Position numbers and translations under genes: made by a program. From JAPOXR01 sp963664715 (lineage in GTDB: Bacteria; Pseudomonadota; Alphaproteobacteria; Rhodobacterales; Rhodobacteraceae), in assembly GCA_963664715.2 (NCBI GenBank), contig CAXXUY010000012.1:553074-617073 (forward strand): a stretch of DNA of 64,000 bases, given 5' to 3'. A model generated the notes under the pieces. That model was not told the origin of the DNA and made no database searches. It was given only the letters and a program-made list of their open reading frames with translations. Positions 1 to 8,158 of the stretch are shown in pieces. Position 1 is the first letter of the stretch; every line of letters starts with the position of its first letter.

Positions 1-188
1 CCGCCGGGGGAATTGACAACGATGGCTACCGCGCTCGGCCTCTTTCTGCGGAACGCCTTTTCGATCAGGGTCGCCATCCCGTGGTCATTCAGCGCCGCGC
101 GGTGCATTCGCGCACCACCGGCTATCACGCCATCAAGGCGCAGGACGGAAACAACCGGTTTCTTCTTCTTGAATGGATTCAGTCTCAT
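1..188 (-). CDS. S49 family peptidase (SohB/SppA-like), N-terminal part, runs off the window
   Basis: Reading the minus strand from the ATG at 188 gives an open frame to the window edge. It starts MRLNPFKKKKPVVSVLRL and ends VAIVVNSPGG. A short basic start, a beta strand of the form VxVLRLDGVIAGG, and an AVAIVVNSPGG segment are typical of the small S49 (signal peptide peptidase A/SohB) proteins of alphaproteobacteria, which lack the long duplicated N-terminal half of E. coli SppA. The family degrades membrane peptides with a Ser/Lys dyad; that part lies outside the window. Only about 62 residues are visible, so whether the gene is intact is unknown. The family call is from recognition of the strand pattern alone. 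Confidence 0.72.
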   Translation of the reverse strand, partial: MRLNPFKKKKPVVSVLRLDGVIAGGARMHRAALNDHGMATLIEKAFRRKRPSAVAIVVNSPG

Positions 189-267
189 GACCACGAGTTA
201 AGTGCTGGACCGGCCGACCGCAAGCATGAGTTGCAACTTCGATGGCACTGCCAATCCAGACAGGAAC

Positions 268-993
268 CTAGTGGCTTTCCCGGCGAACCGGCCGAGTGTC
301 CCTGCCAACCAGAAAATCGAGGTCGGCTCCCTTGTCGGCCTGAAGGACATGTTCGATATGCAGTCTGGCATATCCCCGATCATAGTCTGGAAGTCGAGGT
401 TTCCTTTCCTTCCTGCGCTGGGCCAGTTCCCTTTCCGGAACCACCGGGTCGAGCATTCCGTTATTCGCGTCCAGCCTGACCAGGTCGCCTGTCGCCGCCA
501 GCGACAAGGGTCCGCCCGCTTCGGATTCGGGAGATACGTGCAGGACGACCGTGCCGAAGGCCGTCCCTGACATCCTGGCATCCGACACGCGTACCATGTC
601 CCTCACTCCTTCCCTGGCCAGCCGCCTGGGAATCGGCATGTTGCCGACTTCCGGCATACCGGGATCTCCTCCGGGACCGCACCCCTTGAACACCAGGACG
701 GTGTCAGGAGTGACGGGAAGATCCGGATCATCGATTCTTGCATGCAGATCCTCGATATTCTCGAAAACGAATGCGGGGCCTTCATGTAACAGGAGCGATG
801 GATCCGCAGCTGACGGCTCGATGATTGCCCCGTCCGGAGCAAGTGATCTCCTGAGCACCCCTATCCCGGCAGCGGGCTTGAGCGGATTGTCGCACCCGTG
901 GATGACGTCCCGATTGAAGCGCTCGGCATCCGCCCAGTACTCCGAGATGCCGCCGCCCAGGACAGTTCCGGCCAGCCTGTTGCAGTTGCTCAT
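268..993 (-). pseudogene. IlvD/Edd-type dehydratase, C-terminal fragment
   Basis: The frame codes for 241 residues that match only the C-terminal third of the dihydroxy-acid/sugar-acid dehydratase family, whose members are about 570-600 residues. Visible landmarks are NRDVI..DNPLKP, LAPDGAIIEPSAA, HEGPAFVFE, the GCGPGGDPGMPEVGNMPIP block, RVSDARMSGTAFGTVVLHVSPESEAGGP, and a normal C-terminus. The arrangement is nearer to L-arabinonate/sugar-acid dehydratases than to IlvD proper. The N-terminal part, with most of the [Fe-S] cluster ligands, is missing. An in-frame TGA sits just upstream at 1021-1023, inside a transposase remnant. The fragment is therefore probably a dead gene truncated by an insertion-sequence event. 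Confidence 0.85.
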
Positions 994-1012
994 TCGGACT
1001 TGCCCGCTATCG

Positions 1013-1300
1013 CCAGTGAATCAATTGGTGCACGTCACCTTTGAGATCGTTCGTCATGGTCGGCTTGCTCATCGCCCCGGAAGTCCTCGAAACGGCCGCT
1101 CAGGATGCTGCATCGCAACGAATGTTCGCTTCGGCCTCGTCGACCGTCCAGTGAATCCTGCCGCGCCTGGTGCCGTCGCAGGCAACCCGACGCCATCCGG
1201 TTCGATCGTTCCCGAAGCGACGCAGAACCCTCGCTCCCGGAACCGGGCACAGGACATCCTCGCATGGTCGTTTTCGAATCGGCCCGCAGCCCGCGCGACG
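1013..1300 (-). mobile_element. ISKra4-like transposase remnant (C-terminal scrap, frameshifted)
   Basis: On the minus strand the pieces RFENDHARMSCARFRERGFCVASGTIE, then HWTVDEAEANI, then LRCSILSGRFEDF appear in three different frames. In that order they resemble the C-terminus of ISKra4-type transposases (FENNRxRMxYxxFRxxG..VGSGxIE ... HWTVxGANAIIALRCCxLSGRFEDF). Frameshifts and stops mean it is inactive. About 145 bp at its end (1013-1160) match, inverted and imperfectly, the remnant ending at 3643; both finish in ATTGATTCACTGG. The dehydratase fragment begins directly next to this end. Confidence 0.7.
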
Positions 1301-1377
1301 CGAGGCTCAGTTCCGGTCCGATCATGGTCGTCTCCTCAGGGCCGAAGAATGCAAGCGTGCGTGCCGCGGCGGGCCCG

Positions 1378-2472
1378 TCAAGGGACGATGGCAGCACGCA
1401 GCACGTGATGGTTGGCGGCCTTCTCGAACGCGTCGTCAAGCTGGTCGAGACCGAAGCGCGAATCCACGATCTCCGCGAACGGATACCTGTCCCTGTTGGC
1501 CATCACGAAATCGAGTGCCTGAACAAGATGGCGGGGATGGTAGTTATGAATGCCTTTCAGGGTGATCCACTTTCGGATCAGGTCGTAGCCGTCAATCTCG
1601 AACCACGAGTCGGGATTGATAAGCCCCGCCAGCACGTATCGCCCACCGATTCGCAGCATACTCACGCCGGCCGGCACCACCGAGGGGACTCCGCACACTT
1701 CCAGCACCACGTCCGGTCCGTCCGGTGGCGACGCGTCGCGCACCGCCGCCACAAGATCGGCCTCACTCATTGTGCCGGCATCAAGGGTGAAGTTGGCCCC
1801 GAACCGCTCGGCCGTGTTCCGCCGGCCAGCTATCGCGTCGATTCCGATGACCCGGGCCGCGCCCCGGGACCTAGCGATGGCGCAGCCGTAGATTCCCAGC
1901 AGCCCCAGGCCCTGCACCACCACCGTCTCGCCGACTGCTATGTTGGCGGCCTCGGTGACCGAAATCATCGTCGCGACGCCGCAGTTGAGCGGAGTGGCTT
2001 CCTCGTCGGTGATCTCGTCGGGCAGCTTGAGGATGCCCGTGCCGGGCATGATGTAGCAGTAGTCGGCGAAGCCACCCAGGAAGTGAGGATCTTCGTCTAC
2101 ATGGCCATGGCCGTATTTGCGCAGCCCCGGCGCCTTCTGCGGCATGTCGTGCACGTCGCGATAGTAGGACGAGCCATCGGCGAAGTACTCGGTCCAGGTG
2201 ATTCGGTCACCGGGAGAGAGCGGGTCGCCGCGCAGGTCCTTGCCCACACCCGCGCCGATTTGCTCGACGATGCCAATAATCTCGTGACCCAGGATGCCAG
2301 GGCAAGGATTGGGACGGCGGCCCTCATACGAGTGGATGTCCGACCGGCAGATGGTGGACATCGTGATCCTCACCAGCACCTCGCCCGCGCGGACGTCGCG
2401 CACCGGCAACGTGCGTACCTCGAACGGTTCGTTTGGCGCCGGGTAGACCACGGCGCGACCGGTCCTGTTCAT
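1378..2472 (-). CDS. Zinc-dependent medium-chain alcohol dehydrogenase (phosphonate-associated-like)
   Basis: This is a 364-residue MDR-family oxidoreductase. The N-terminal GroES-like half carries the catalytic-zinc residues Cys in TICRSDIH, His-Glu in GHEIIGI, and a Cys in PLNCGVATM. The Rossmann half has GLGLLG and a following Asp (IGID), which favours NAD(H). The lobe that normally holds four cysteines for the structural zinc (TEYFADGSSYYRDVHDMPQ, then LRKYGHGH) has none, so that zinc is predicted absent. The overall pattern resembles alcohol dehydrogenases annotated near phosphonate catabolism genes, but no phosphonate genes are nearby. The start has a purine-rich stretch upstream (gagaagggagcg). 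The gene lies between two inverted ISKra4-like remnants. The substrate cannot be told. Confidence 0.85.
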   Translation of the reverse strand: MNRTGRAVVYPAPNEPFEVRTLPVRDVRAGEVLVRITMSTICRSDIHSYEGRRPNPCPGILGHEIIGIVEQIGAGVGKDLRGDPLSPGDRITWTEYFADGSSYYRDVHDMPQKAPGLRKYGHGHVDEDPHFLGGFADYCYIMPGTGILKLPDEITDEEATPLNCGVATMISVTEAANIAVGETVVVQGLGLLGIYGCAIARSRGAARVIGIDAIAGRRNTAERFGANFTLDAGTMSEADLVAAVRDASPPDGPDVVLEVCGVPSVVPAGVSMLRIGGRYVLAGLINPDSWFEIDGYDLIRKWITLKGIHNYHPRHLVQALDFVMANRDRYPFAEIVDSRFGLDQLDDAFEKAANHHVLRAAIVP

Positions 2473-2491
2473 GATTTCGCTCCCTTCTCCT

Positions 2492-2803
2492 CTACTCCGG
2501 TCTTCGCAGTTCTACCGCTGTTGCCGTGCCGGCACTCCCGGGTTGATCCGCCAGGAAGCGGCGGCATGAATCAACGTCGACGCCGTTGAACGCGCGGTCG
2601 AGTGCCTCGTAGCTGTACAGACGTGCATTATTGGCCACCCCTGCGCACCCTTCGTCGACCGGCCGGCTGCTGACGATCGACATCTTGCAGAATGCCAGCG
2701 GGCAAACGCCGACGCGCATCCGGCGCTCGATGTTGGGGATGATGCCGGTGGCCGCGTCGCGCTCGATGCAGGCAAGGTTTCCGCCGTCGATGCGCACCAA
2801 CAC
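2492..2803 (-). CDS. Hypothetical protein, 103 residues
   Basis: The frame lies 19 bp upstream of the alcohol dehydrogenase on the same strand and could be co-transcribed. The product starts MLVRIDGGNLACIERDAATG and contains CPLAFCKMSIVSSRPVDEGC. I do not recognise a family. It is cysteine-containing, has no signal peptide and no membrane segment. It may be the worn end of a larger protein, since it sits among transposase debris and broken genes. Codon periodicity was not computed, so it may be spurious. Confidence 0.3.
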   Translation of the reverse strand: MLVRIDGGNLACIERDAATGIIPNIERRMRVGVCPLAFCKMSIVSSRPVDEGCAGVANNARLYSYEALDRAFNGVDVDSCRRFLADQPGSAGTATAVELRRPE

Positions 2804-3200
2804 GACGGGTCACTCCGGCCACCTGTAGCCAGTATCGTTAACTGCCAGGGCATCGGCCGCCATGCCGTCCTCAGAATCTTGTTCGCGCGCCTGGAGGGGC
2901 GCAGTGTTCCACCCAGTGCACGATAGCAATTGTTCCACTGTCATCAATGTTGAAGTTCAATTGAGGTTGCACGACAGGGTTCGGTCGATTGCATTTGGCG
3001 TTGCTTGCACTCTTTTGTGCGCCAGATTCGAATGTTTCCTCAACCGGTTGCCGCGAACGAAAGGACGCGATGAATCCAAAGGGCAGGGAAACGGACAAAC
3101 GCGACGTCGACAAGCTGACATGGCGAAGGAGCAGGCCCGGTGAAGAATCCGCATTGCTCGGGGAACCGAGGCCGGAAACCCTCGGCAAGAACCGGCTCCG
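2804..3200 (+). other. About 400 bp without a recognisable gene
   Basis: Short open frames exist on both strands but none resembles a known protein. The stretch leads into the second ISKra4-like remnant and probably contains decayed insertion-sequence DNA. Confidence 0.4.
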
Positions 3201-3643
3201 GTGCTCGGCCGCCGCTGCTCCGTGCGCATCCGTCTCGAAGAGGTGGTGGAGACAAGGGACCCGCTCCCGGAGTTCAAGAGGTTCCGCGACATCGCCGCCG
3301 CGTTCGCGGCCAACATCACAGCCGAGGTCGAATGCCTGATCGGGAACGCCCTCGACCGTTTCGACTTCGAGGCAGTGGAGACCCGCGTGCGCCGGGTGGC
3401 GGCCGGCGCCGCGGCGTGGATCTTGCCGATGGCAGAGGAACTGTTCCCTGGTACAGTCCCGATTGTCGACCTTTTCGATGCATGGAGCGGGTGCAGGATG
3501 CACCGGACGGTCGCCGGGGCCGAAGCCATCATTCGTTGCGATGCAGCATCCTAGGCGGCCGCTTGGAGGACTTCCGGGGGCAGAGCAAGCGGACCATGAC
3601 GAACGGACTCAAAAAGATTGACACGTACCCATTGATTCACTGG
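3201..3643 (+). mobile_element. ISKra4-like transposase remnant with internal deletion
   Basis: The frame from GTG 3201 contains VAAGAAAWILPMAEELFPGTVPIVDLFDAW, which resembles the catalytic-core segment of ISKra4-type transposases (GDGAxWIWxxAEExFPxAIxIVDxxHA). It then jumps, without the roughly 100 residues usually between, to HRTVAGAEAII and, in another frame, LRCSILGGRLEDF, which is the transposase C-terminus. Stops follow. Its last 140 bp or so (about 3500-3643) are an imperfect inverted copy of 1013-1160. It is inactive. Confidence 0.65.
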
Positions 3644-3683
3644 AGTTTTCCGGCGAATTGGTTAGGTCAAACGCTTGAGGACC

Positions 3684-4187
3684 ATGGTCGGAACTATGTT
3701 AGAAATCGAAATCGAGTCATGCCGCTCAGCCCCGGTCAGCGAACTTGAAGGCATTCACAATCACTATGGAGATCTCGAAGACTACCTGCATCGGCTGATT
3801 TCCGTTGCCCGTGCAGGCAGCGCGGAGGTCGAGGCCACCTGGCTCATCAAGAAGTTCCTGGAAACCCGGCCGAACCCGGACGCGGAGATGACGCGGCGTC
3901 TTCTGGAACTCTTGCCGCACGCCACTGACTGGCTAGCCCGGCTGCACATGCTTCAGTGCATTCAGCACCTGGATCTTACCCATGCGCCGGTTGATGATCT
4001 CCGCTCTGCGATCCTTGCCGCGCTCGACTCTTCCAACAAGCTGGTTAGGGCCTGGGCGTATGACGGCCTGTTTCGGCTCGCCAAGTTCCGGCATGCCGAA
4101 TCGGGGGCTGACATGGCGAGGATCATTTCGGCGATCGAGAACGAGTCACCTGCCGTCAGGGCACGGTTGAGAAAACTTATCGGTTGA
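3684..4187 (+). CDS. HEAT-like helical-repeat protein of unknown function
   Basis: The product is 167 residues from ATG 3684, with alternatives at TTG 3675 and ATG 3696. It is almost all helical, with repeated amphipathic pairs such as AEVEATWLIKKFLETRP, MTRRLLELLPHATDWLARLHMLQCI and LRSAILAALDSSNKLVRAWAYDGLFRLA. These are typical of HEAT/adaptin-like repeats, which serve as protein-binding scaffolds. No catalytic motif, signal peptide or membrane helix is visible. The neighbours (a transposase remnant and a broken oxidoreductase) say nothing about its role. Confidence 0.6.
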   Translation: MVGTMLEIEIESCRSAPVSELEGIHNHYGDLEDYLHRLISVARAGSAEVEATWLIKKFLETRPNPDAEMTRRLLELLPHATDWLARLHMLQCIQHLDLTHAPVDDLRSAILAALDSSNKLVRAWAYDGLFRLAKFRHAESGADMARIISAIENESPAVRARLRKLIG

Positions 4188-4296
4188 ACCCCGCGGCGAA
4201 GATGACCGTTGCATCTTGTTCCGGTTGCAATTGACTCGGGACAGGCAGTTCGAAAATGCACGAACACGAAGGCAGTGGCAGTCCCCGGACAGGCAA

Positions 4297-5289
4297 ATGA
4301 ACCAATCGACAGTCAGGTATCCGTATTGGTGGGAAATTGCCGGTCACCCCGAACCGACCCCCGTCGAGGAACTTCCACGGGAAGTCGATGTACTGGTCGT
4401 AGGGGCCGGACTAACCGGACTGTCCGCAGCGCGAACTCTCGCGAATGCAGGACAGTCAGTGCTCGTCCTGGACCAGGGCAGTCCCGGAATCGGCGCCAGC
4501 TCACGAAATGGCGGCATGATCGGAGGGGGTCACAGGGTTCACGCCGACGAACTCGTCGGGCGGTACGGGCACGAAATCGCGGCTTCGCAACTTCGTGAAA
4601 TGCACATCGACTCCGTCGAGTTCGCGAAACGTCTCATGGCAACCGAGGAGATCGATTGCGATTTCGATGAGTGCGGCAGGTTTCTGGCGATGTGGCTCGC
4701 TTCAGACTACGAAGCCTTCGCACGCAATCTGGATCGAATCACGAAACTGGCTCCCGTTTCCGCGGAAATGGTTCCACGGTCCAGGACTCGAGACGAGGTT
4801 GACACGGACCTTTATTCCGGAGGCGCCGTCTATCACTTTCATGGCGGGCTGAACCCCGCAAAATGGGTCACCGGTATTCTCAAGGCTGCAGTCAGGCGAG
4901 GCGCACTGGTCCAAGGAGATACACCCGTGCAGGCGCTTGAGCGCAAGGGTACAACTCACATCGCGACCACGCCCAGAGGCCTCGTCCGGGCCGGAAGCAT
5001 ATTGCTGGCGACCAACGGTTACACCGGTGGCAGGTTCGGAATCGTAGGGCGATCCGTTTTGCCGGTTCCGAGTTTCATAGTCACCACGGAGCATCTGGGA
5101 ACCAACCGCGTACGGGCATTGTTTCCGACATCTCGCATGATTGTGGAGACTCGGGAACGCCACTGTTACTATCGTCCGTCTCCGGACGGGACCCGCATCG
5201 TTTTCGGGGGACGGGCAGCGATGTTTCAGGCGGGTCACCGGTTCTTCACTCAGCAGCTTCGGACCCTGCTCACGGGCATTTTCCCTGAA
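4297..5289 (+). pseudogene. FAD-dependent DAO-family oxidoreductase, 5' part, split by IS1595
   Basis: From ATG 4297 the product starts MNQSTVRYPYWWEIAG and shows the FAD dinucleotide-binding motif VDVLVVGAGLTGLSAARTLANAGQSVLVLDQG. SSRNGGMIGGG, VYHFHGGLNPAKWV and LLATNGYTGG follow. This is the layout of gamma-glutamylputrescine oxidase/DadA-like flavoproteins that oxidise amines or amino acids. The frame is broken after GIFPE at 5289 by an IS1595 element. Joining 5289 to 6515 restores GIFPEL-RGVAITHSWKG and gives one 436-residue protein of normal family length, so the gene was whole before a recent insertion. As it stands the 5' frame reads on into the transposase. Confidence 0.88.
5280..5289 (+). 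repeat. Target-site duplication, left copy, of the IS1595 element
   Basis: The 10 bp TTTCCCTGAA directly abut the left inverted repeat and recur at 6505-6514 beyond the right one. IS1595 elements usually duplicate 8 bp; the extra identity may be chance or a feature of this element. Confidence 0.88.
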
Positions 5290-6504
5290 AGGCTTATCCC
5301 CTTAGCACAGGTGGTCCCACATTTTGTGTCCGAGGAGGTTGACGTCACGTCGTGTTCGCTTTATGTTCCAGTCATGCCCAGCCGACTGAAAGACGACCGC
5401 CCGATGTCCCGCCAACAGTTCGAGGAGCTCTTCCCGGACGACGGGGCCTGCGCCCGCCACTTGGCGGAGCTGCGCTGGGGCGACGGCTTCGCGTGCCCGG
5501 CCTGCGGCGGCACGAAGGGCTGGGAGCTCAAGGGCGAGCGCTTCGTCCGCGAGTGCGCGGACTGCGGGCGCCAGACCTCCGTGACGGCGGGAACGGTGAT
5601 GCACCGCAGCCACCTGCCTCTGAAGACATGGTTTCTCGCCGCGCATCTCGTGGCCACGCATTCCAACGGGATTTCCGCGCTCCAGCTCCAGGCGCAGCTG
5701 GGGATCGGCAGCTACAAGACGGCCTGGCTTCTGCTGCACAAGCTGCGCCGTGCCATGGTCGACCCGGATCGGAGCCTGCTGCAGGGGATCGCGGAGGTCG
5801 ACGAGGCGTCCGTGCCCTGCCGCGACGGAAGCGGTGCGGAAGGGGTGAAGGGCGTGTCAGGCCGGGGCCGCAGCGCCGACGGCAGGATCCTCCTGGCCGG
5901 GGCGGTCGAGCTCTCGGAATGCGGGAAGCCGCGCCGCATCCGGCTGAAGGCCGTGGAAAGCTACGCCTCCGAGGCGCTGCACGGGTTCGTGTCGGACGCG
6001 GTCGCACCCGGCGCGCGGGTCGTCACCGACGGCTGGCTCGGGTACAGCGGCCTGCCCGACAACCCGTGGGAGGAAAGGGTGGTCGGCAACCGCAAGGCGC
6101 ACGAGATCCTGACCTGGGTCCACCGGGTCTTCTCGAACCTGAAGCGCTGGGCCCTGGGGGTGCATCACGGGCTGAGACGCAAGCACGTCCAGCGCTACCT
6201 GGACGAGTTCGTCTTCCGCTGGAACCGGCGCCGCCACCGGCGGACCTCGCTCGACAGCCTCCTCGGCATCGGCCTCGGGCTGCCGCCCGCAACGTATCAG
6301 GACATCGTCGAAGGCCGCGCCTGACGCGGCCCCGGCGCCGGAACCCCGCTCCCGCAGTCCGTCCACGCCCCCGCAACTCGGAAATCCCCGCCGCCAGGGC
6401 CGCCTTGCGGCCGTGCCGGCGCGTTCTGCGCAACGGATCCGGGAACCCGGCCGCGCGGGCGCCGACACAACATCTTGTGCCGCCTTGGCCAGGGGGATAA
6501 GCCT
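5290..6504 (+). mobile_element. IS1595-family insertion sequence, complete, about 1215 bp
   Basis: The ends are inverted repeats: AGGCTTATCCCC at 5290-5301 and its complement at 6493-6504, with weaker matching further in. A 10-bp direct repeat flanks it and it carries one intact transposase frame. It is inserted inside a FAD oxidoreductase gene, in the same orientation. Confidence 0.9.
5374..6324 (+). CDS. IS1595-family transposase
   Basis: The product is 316 residues from ATG 5374; ATG 5404 (MSRQQFEELF) is an alternative. The N-terminus holds the zinc ribbon of this family, CPACGG...CADCG. The DDE-type catalytic core follows: Asp in AEVDEASV, Asp in VVTDGWLGY, and a C-terminal helix region FSNLKRWALGVHHG..VQRYLDEFVFRWNRRRHRR. 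The upstream host frame reads into it without a stop, so a 702-residue oxidoreductase-transposase fusion appears in naive translation. The start codons inside the element make an independent product more likely. Confidence 0.92.
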   Translation: MPSRLKDDRPMSRQQFEELFPDDGACARHLAELRWGDGFACPACGGTKGWELKGERFVRECADCGRQTSVTAGTVMHRSHLPLKTWFLAAHLVATHSNGISALQLQAQLGIGSYKTAWLLLHKLRRAMVDPDRSLLQGIAEVDEASVPCRDGSGAEGVKGVSGRGRSADGRILLAGAVELSECGKPRRIRLKAVESYASEALHGFVSDAVAPGARVVTDGWLGYSGLPDNPWEERVVGNRKAHEILTWVHRVFSNLKRWALGVHHGLRRKHVQRYLDEFVFRWNRRRHRRTSLDSLLGIGLGLPPATYQDIVEGRA

Positions 6505-6514
6505 TTTCCCTGAA
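6505..6514 (+). repeat. Target-site duplication, right copy, of the IS1595 element
   Basis: TTTCCCTGAA, identical to 5280-5289, directly follows the right inverted repeat. Confidence 0.88.
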
Positions 6515-6832
6515 CTGCGAGGCGTCGCCATTACCCATAGCTGGAAAGGGAATACGGGATTCACGTTTGGAATGGAGCCGCATGTCGGCCAGGTCGACGG
6601 AGTGTGGCACGCCGTAGGTTTCTGCGGAAGCGGCAATTCAATGGCACCGTGGCTCGGTCACAAGGCCGCACTGCAGATACTGGGCGACCGTGAAGGTGAA
6701 ACCGCGTTCTCGCAGACCCGGTTGCAGCAGAGATGGTGGTACGCGGGACGCCCCTGGTTCCTGCCATTGGCGGACGTCACGTTCAGGGCAAGGGATGTCG
6801 TCAGCAACATGCGCAACCGGCAACAGAGATAG
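6515..6832 (+). pseudogene. FAD-dependent DAO-family oxidoreductase, 3' part
   Basis: This is the downstream piece of the gene that begins at 4297. It codes for LRGVAITHSWKGNTGFTF..EPHVGQVDGVWHAVGFCGSGNSMAPWLG, the C-terminal FAD-contacting segment of DAO-family flavoproteins, and ends normally with TAG at 6832. It has no start of its own and is separated from the N-terminal FAD domain by the IS1595 element, so it is not expected to be translated as a working enzyme. Confidence 0.88.
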
Positions 6833-6877
6833 ACATTTCCAGAGGTATCGAGACCTCGGACGGATTCAATTCCGGTT

Positions 6878-7459
6878 TCAGATGCTTGATTTCCAGCACT
6901 CCGCAACGTGATCGTTGACCACGCCGACCGCCTGCAGATACGCGTAGACGATTGTTGTGCCAACGAAGTTCATGCCCGAGGACCTGAGTTCCCGGGAAAT
7001 CACGTCGCTGAGTGGCGTAGAGGCGGGAACGTCGACAATGCTTTCCCAAGCTGTGCGAACCGGTGTTCCGTCGACAAATCTCCAGAGCCAGGAATCGAAC
7101 GATCCGAATTCCTCCTGAATACCCAGAAACACCCTGGCATTGCGCCGCGCCGATTCAATCTTCAGCCGGTTCCGGATGATTCCGGGGTCATTTCTCAGCG
7201 TCTCAAGCTCCGAATCAGTCATCATCGCAACCTTCTGCGGGTCAAACTGCTTGTACGCGTTCCTGTAACCATCTCTTTTCTTGAGAACAGTTTCCCAACT
7301 CAGACCTGCTTGAGCACCCTCAAGCACGAGGAACTCGAAATGCACCCGGTCATCGTGAACCGGAACGCCCCATTCATTGTCGTGATACTCGGCATAAAAC
7401 TCCTTGCCCGGACCATTGCCGAAGCACCTTTGCCTGCTATCGCCTGCAATTCCGGACAT
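6878..7459 (-). CDS. tag: DNA-3-methyladenine glycosylase I
   Basis: The 193-residue protein removes 3-methyladenine from alkylated DNA in base-excision repair. Family signatures are clear: the early Cys in QRCFGNG, YHDNEWGVPVHDD, FEFLVLEGAQAGLSWETVLKKR, and the C-terminal NDHVAECW that supplies His and Cys for the structural zinc. Length is normal for TagA (about 190). It stands alone, convergent with the broken oxidoreductase and downstream of irr on the same strand with a 186-bp gap. Confidence 0.95.
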   Translation of the reverse strand: MSGIAGDSRQRCFGNGPGKEFYAEYHDNEWGVPVHDDRVHFEFLVLEGAQAGLSWETVLKKRDGYRNAYKQFDPQKVAMMTDSELETLRNDPGIIRNRLKIESARRNARVFLGIQEEFGSFDSWLWRFVDGTPVRTAWESIVDVPASTPLSDVISRELRSSGMNFVGTTIVYAYLQAVGVVNDHVAECWKSSI

Positions 7460-7645
7460 CGCAACTGGTCTCCCGGCGTCAGTTGGCGATCATCTGGCAC
7501 AAAGCGACCGCCTGAGCAAAGCAAATACAGAATCGGCGAGGCGTGCGAGTGTCATGCTCCAATCCGTCGGGCAATCCGCCTGCACTGCAAGGAAATTGTC
7601 GCAAGCTTTCCGGCCTGTCCAGCGAGGATACGGGCCGATCAGGGT

Positions 7646-8158
7646 CTATTTTCGCCGGAGCCGGATCACGACATCCACCTCGGAGACTTCAGTGCCTTCC
7701 GGAACGTCCGGAATCTGCATGAGAGACAATTTACCTTCGGGAACGTCTGCAAGTTCTCCGGTGTCTTCCCAATAGAAGTGGGGATGGTCATCGACCCTGG
7801 TATCGAACCAGGAACGGGATCCGTCAACGGTAATCTCTTTCAGCAGGCCAGCGCTGCAAAGGGTGTGCAGCGTGTTGTAAACGGTCGCAAGCGACATGAC
7901 CTCGCCGGCCTCTACCGCAAGCAGATGCAGGCTGTGTGCGGTGACATGCTTGTTGCGCCGATCTCCAATCAGCAGCCGCGCGAGCGCCAATCGTTGGCGG
8001 GTCGCCTGTAATCCCGCCGAACGTAGCCAATCGAGTTCCAGCGAAAACGCTTCTGTCACGGCAAGGTTCGTCTGCGGCCTGAGCTGAATCCACTGTTTGT
8101 CGCACAATCGAATACGGTTTTCAAATGATTCCGGTTGGCTTCCCCTCTGCCAGTTCAA
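7646..8158 (-). CDS. irr: Fur-family iron response regulator Irr
   Basis: The 170-residue frame shows the Fur winged helix (GLQATRQRLALARLL, HVTAHSL, SLATVYNTLHTLCSAGLLKEI) and the Irr-type second half (SRSWFDTRVDDHPHFYWEDTGELADVPEG...VSEVDVVIRLRRK). Irr proteins of alphaproteobacteria control iron and haem genes. The HxH segment reads HPH where Rhizobiales Irr has three histidines. No haem-regulatory Cys-Pro is evident. The N-terminal 30 residues or so are longer than usual, so the real start may be downstream (for example the GTG before TEAFSLELDW). It is divergent from fabA, as in other alphaproteobacteria. Confidence 0.88.
   Translation of the reverse strand: MNWQRGSQPESFENRIRLCDKQWIQLRPQTNLAVTEAFSLELDWLRSAGLQATRQRLALARLLIGDRRNKHVTAHSLHLLAVEAGEVMSLATVYNTLHTLCSAGLLKEITVDGSRSWFDTRVDDHPHFYWEDTGELADVPEGKLSLMQIPDVPEGTEVSEVDVVIRLRRK

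Noticed and set aside
1105..2589. Long plus-strand frame of 494 codons opposite the alcohol dehydrogenase
   Set aside because: It is the antisense shadow of the minus-strand dehydrogenase in GC-rich DNA; its translation is low-complexity and resembles no family.
4216..6324. A single 702-residue oxidoreductase-transposase fusion protein
   Set aside because: Inverted ends and a target duplication show an IS1595 insertion; the fusion is read-through at the junction, not an evolved domain pairing.
5352..6500. Plus-strand frame of 382 codons overlapping the IS1595 transposase in another frame
   Set aside because: Its Arg/Pro/Ala-rich translation is a frame shadow of the transposase.
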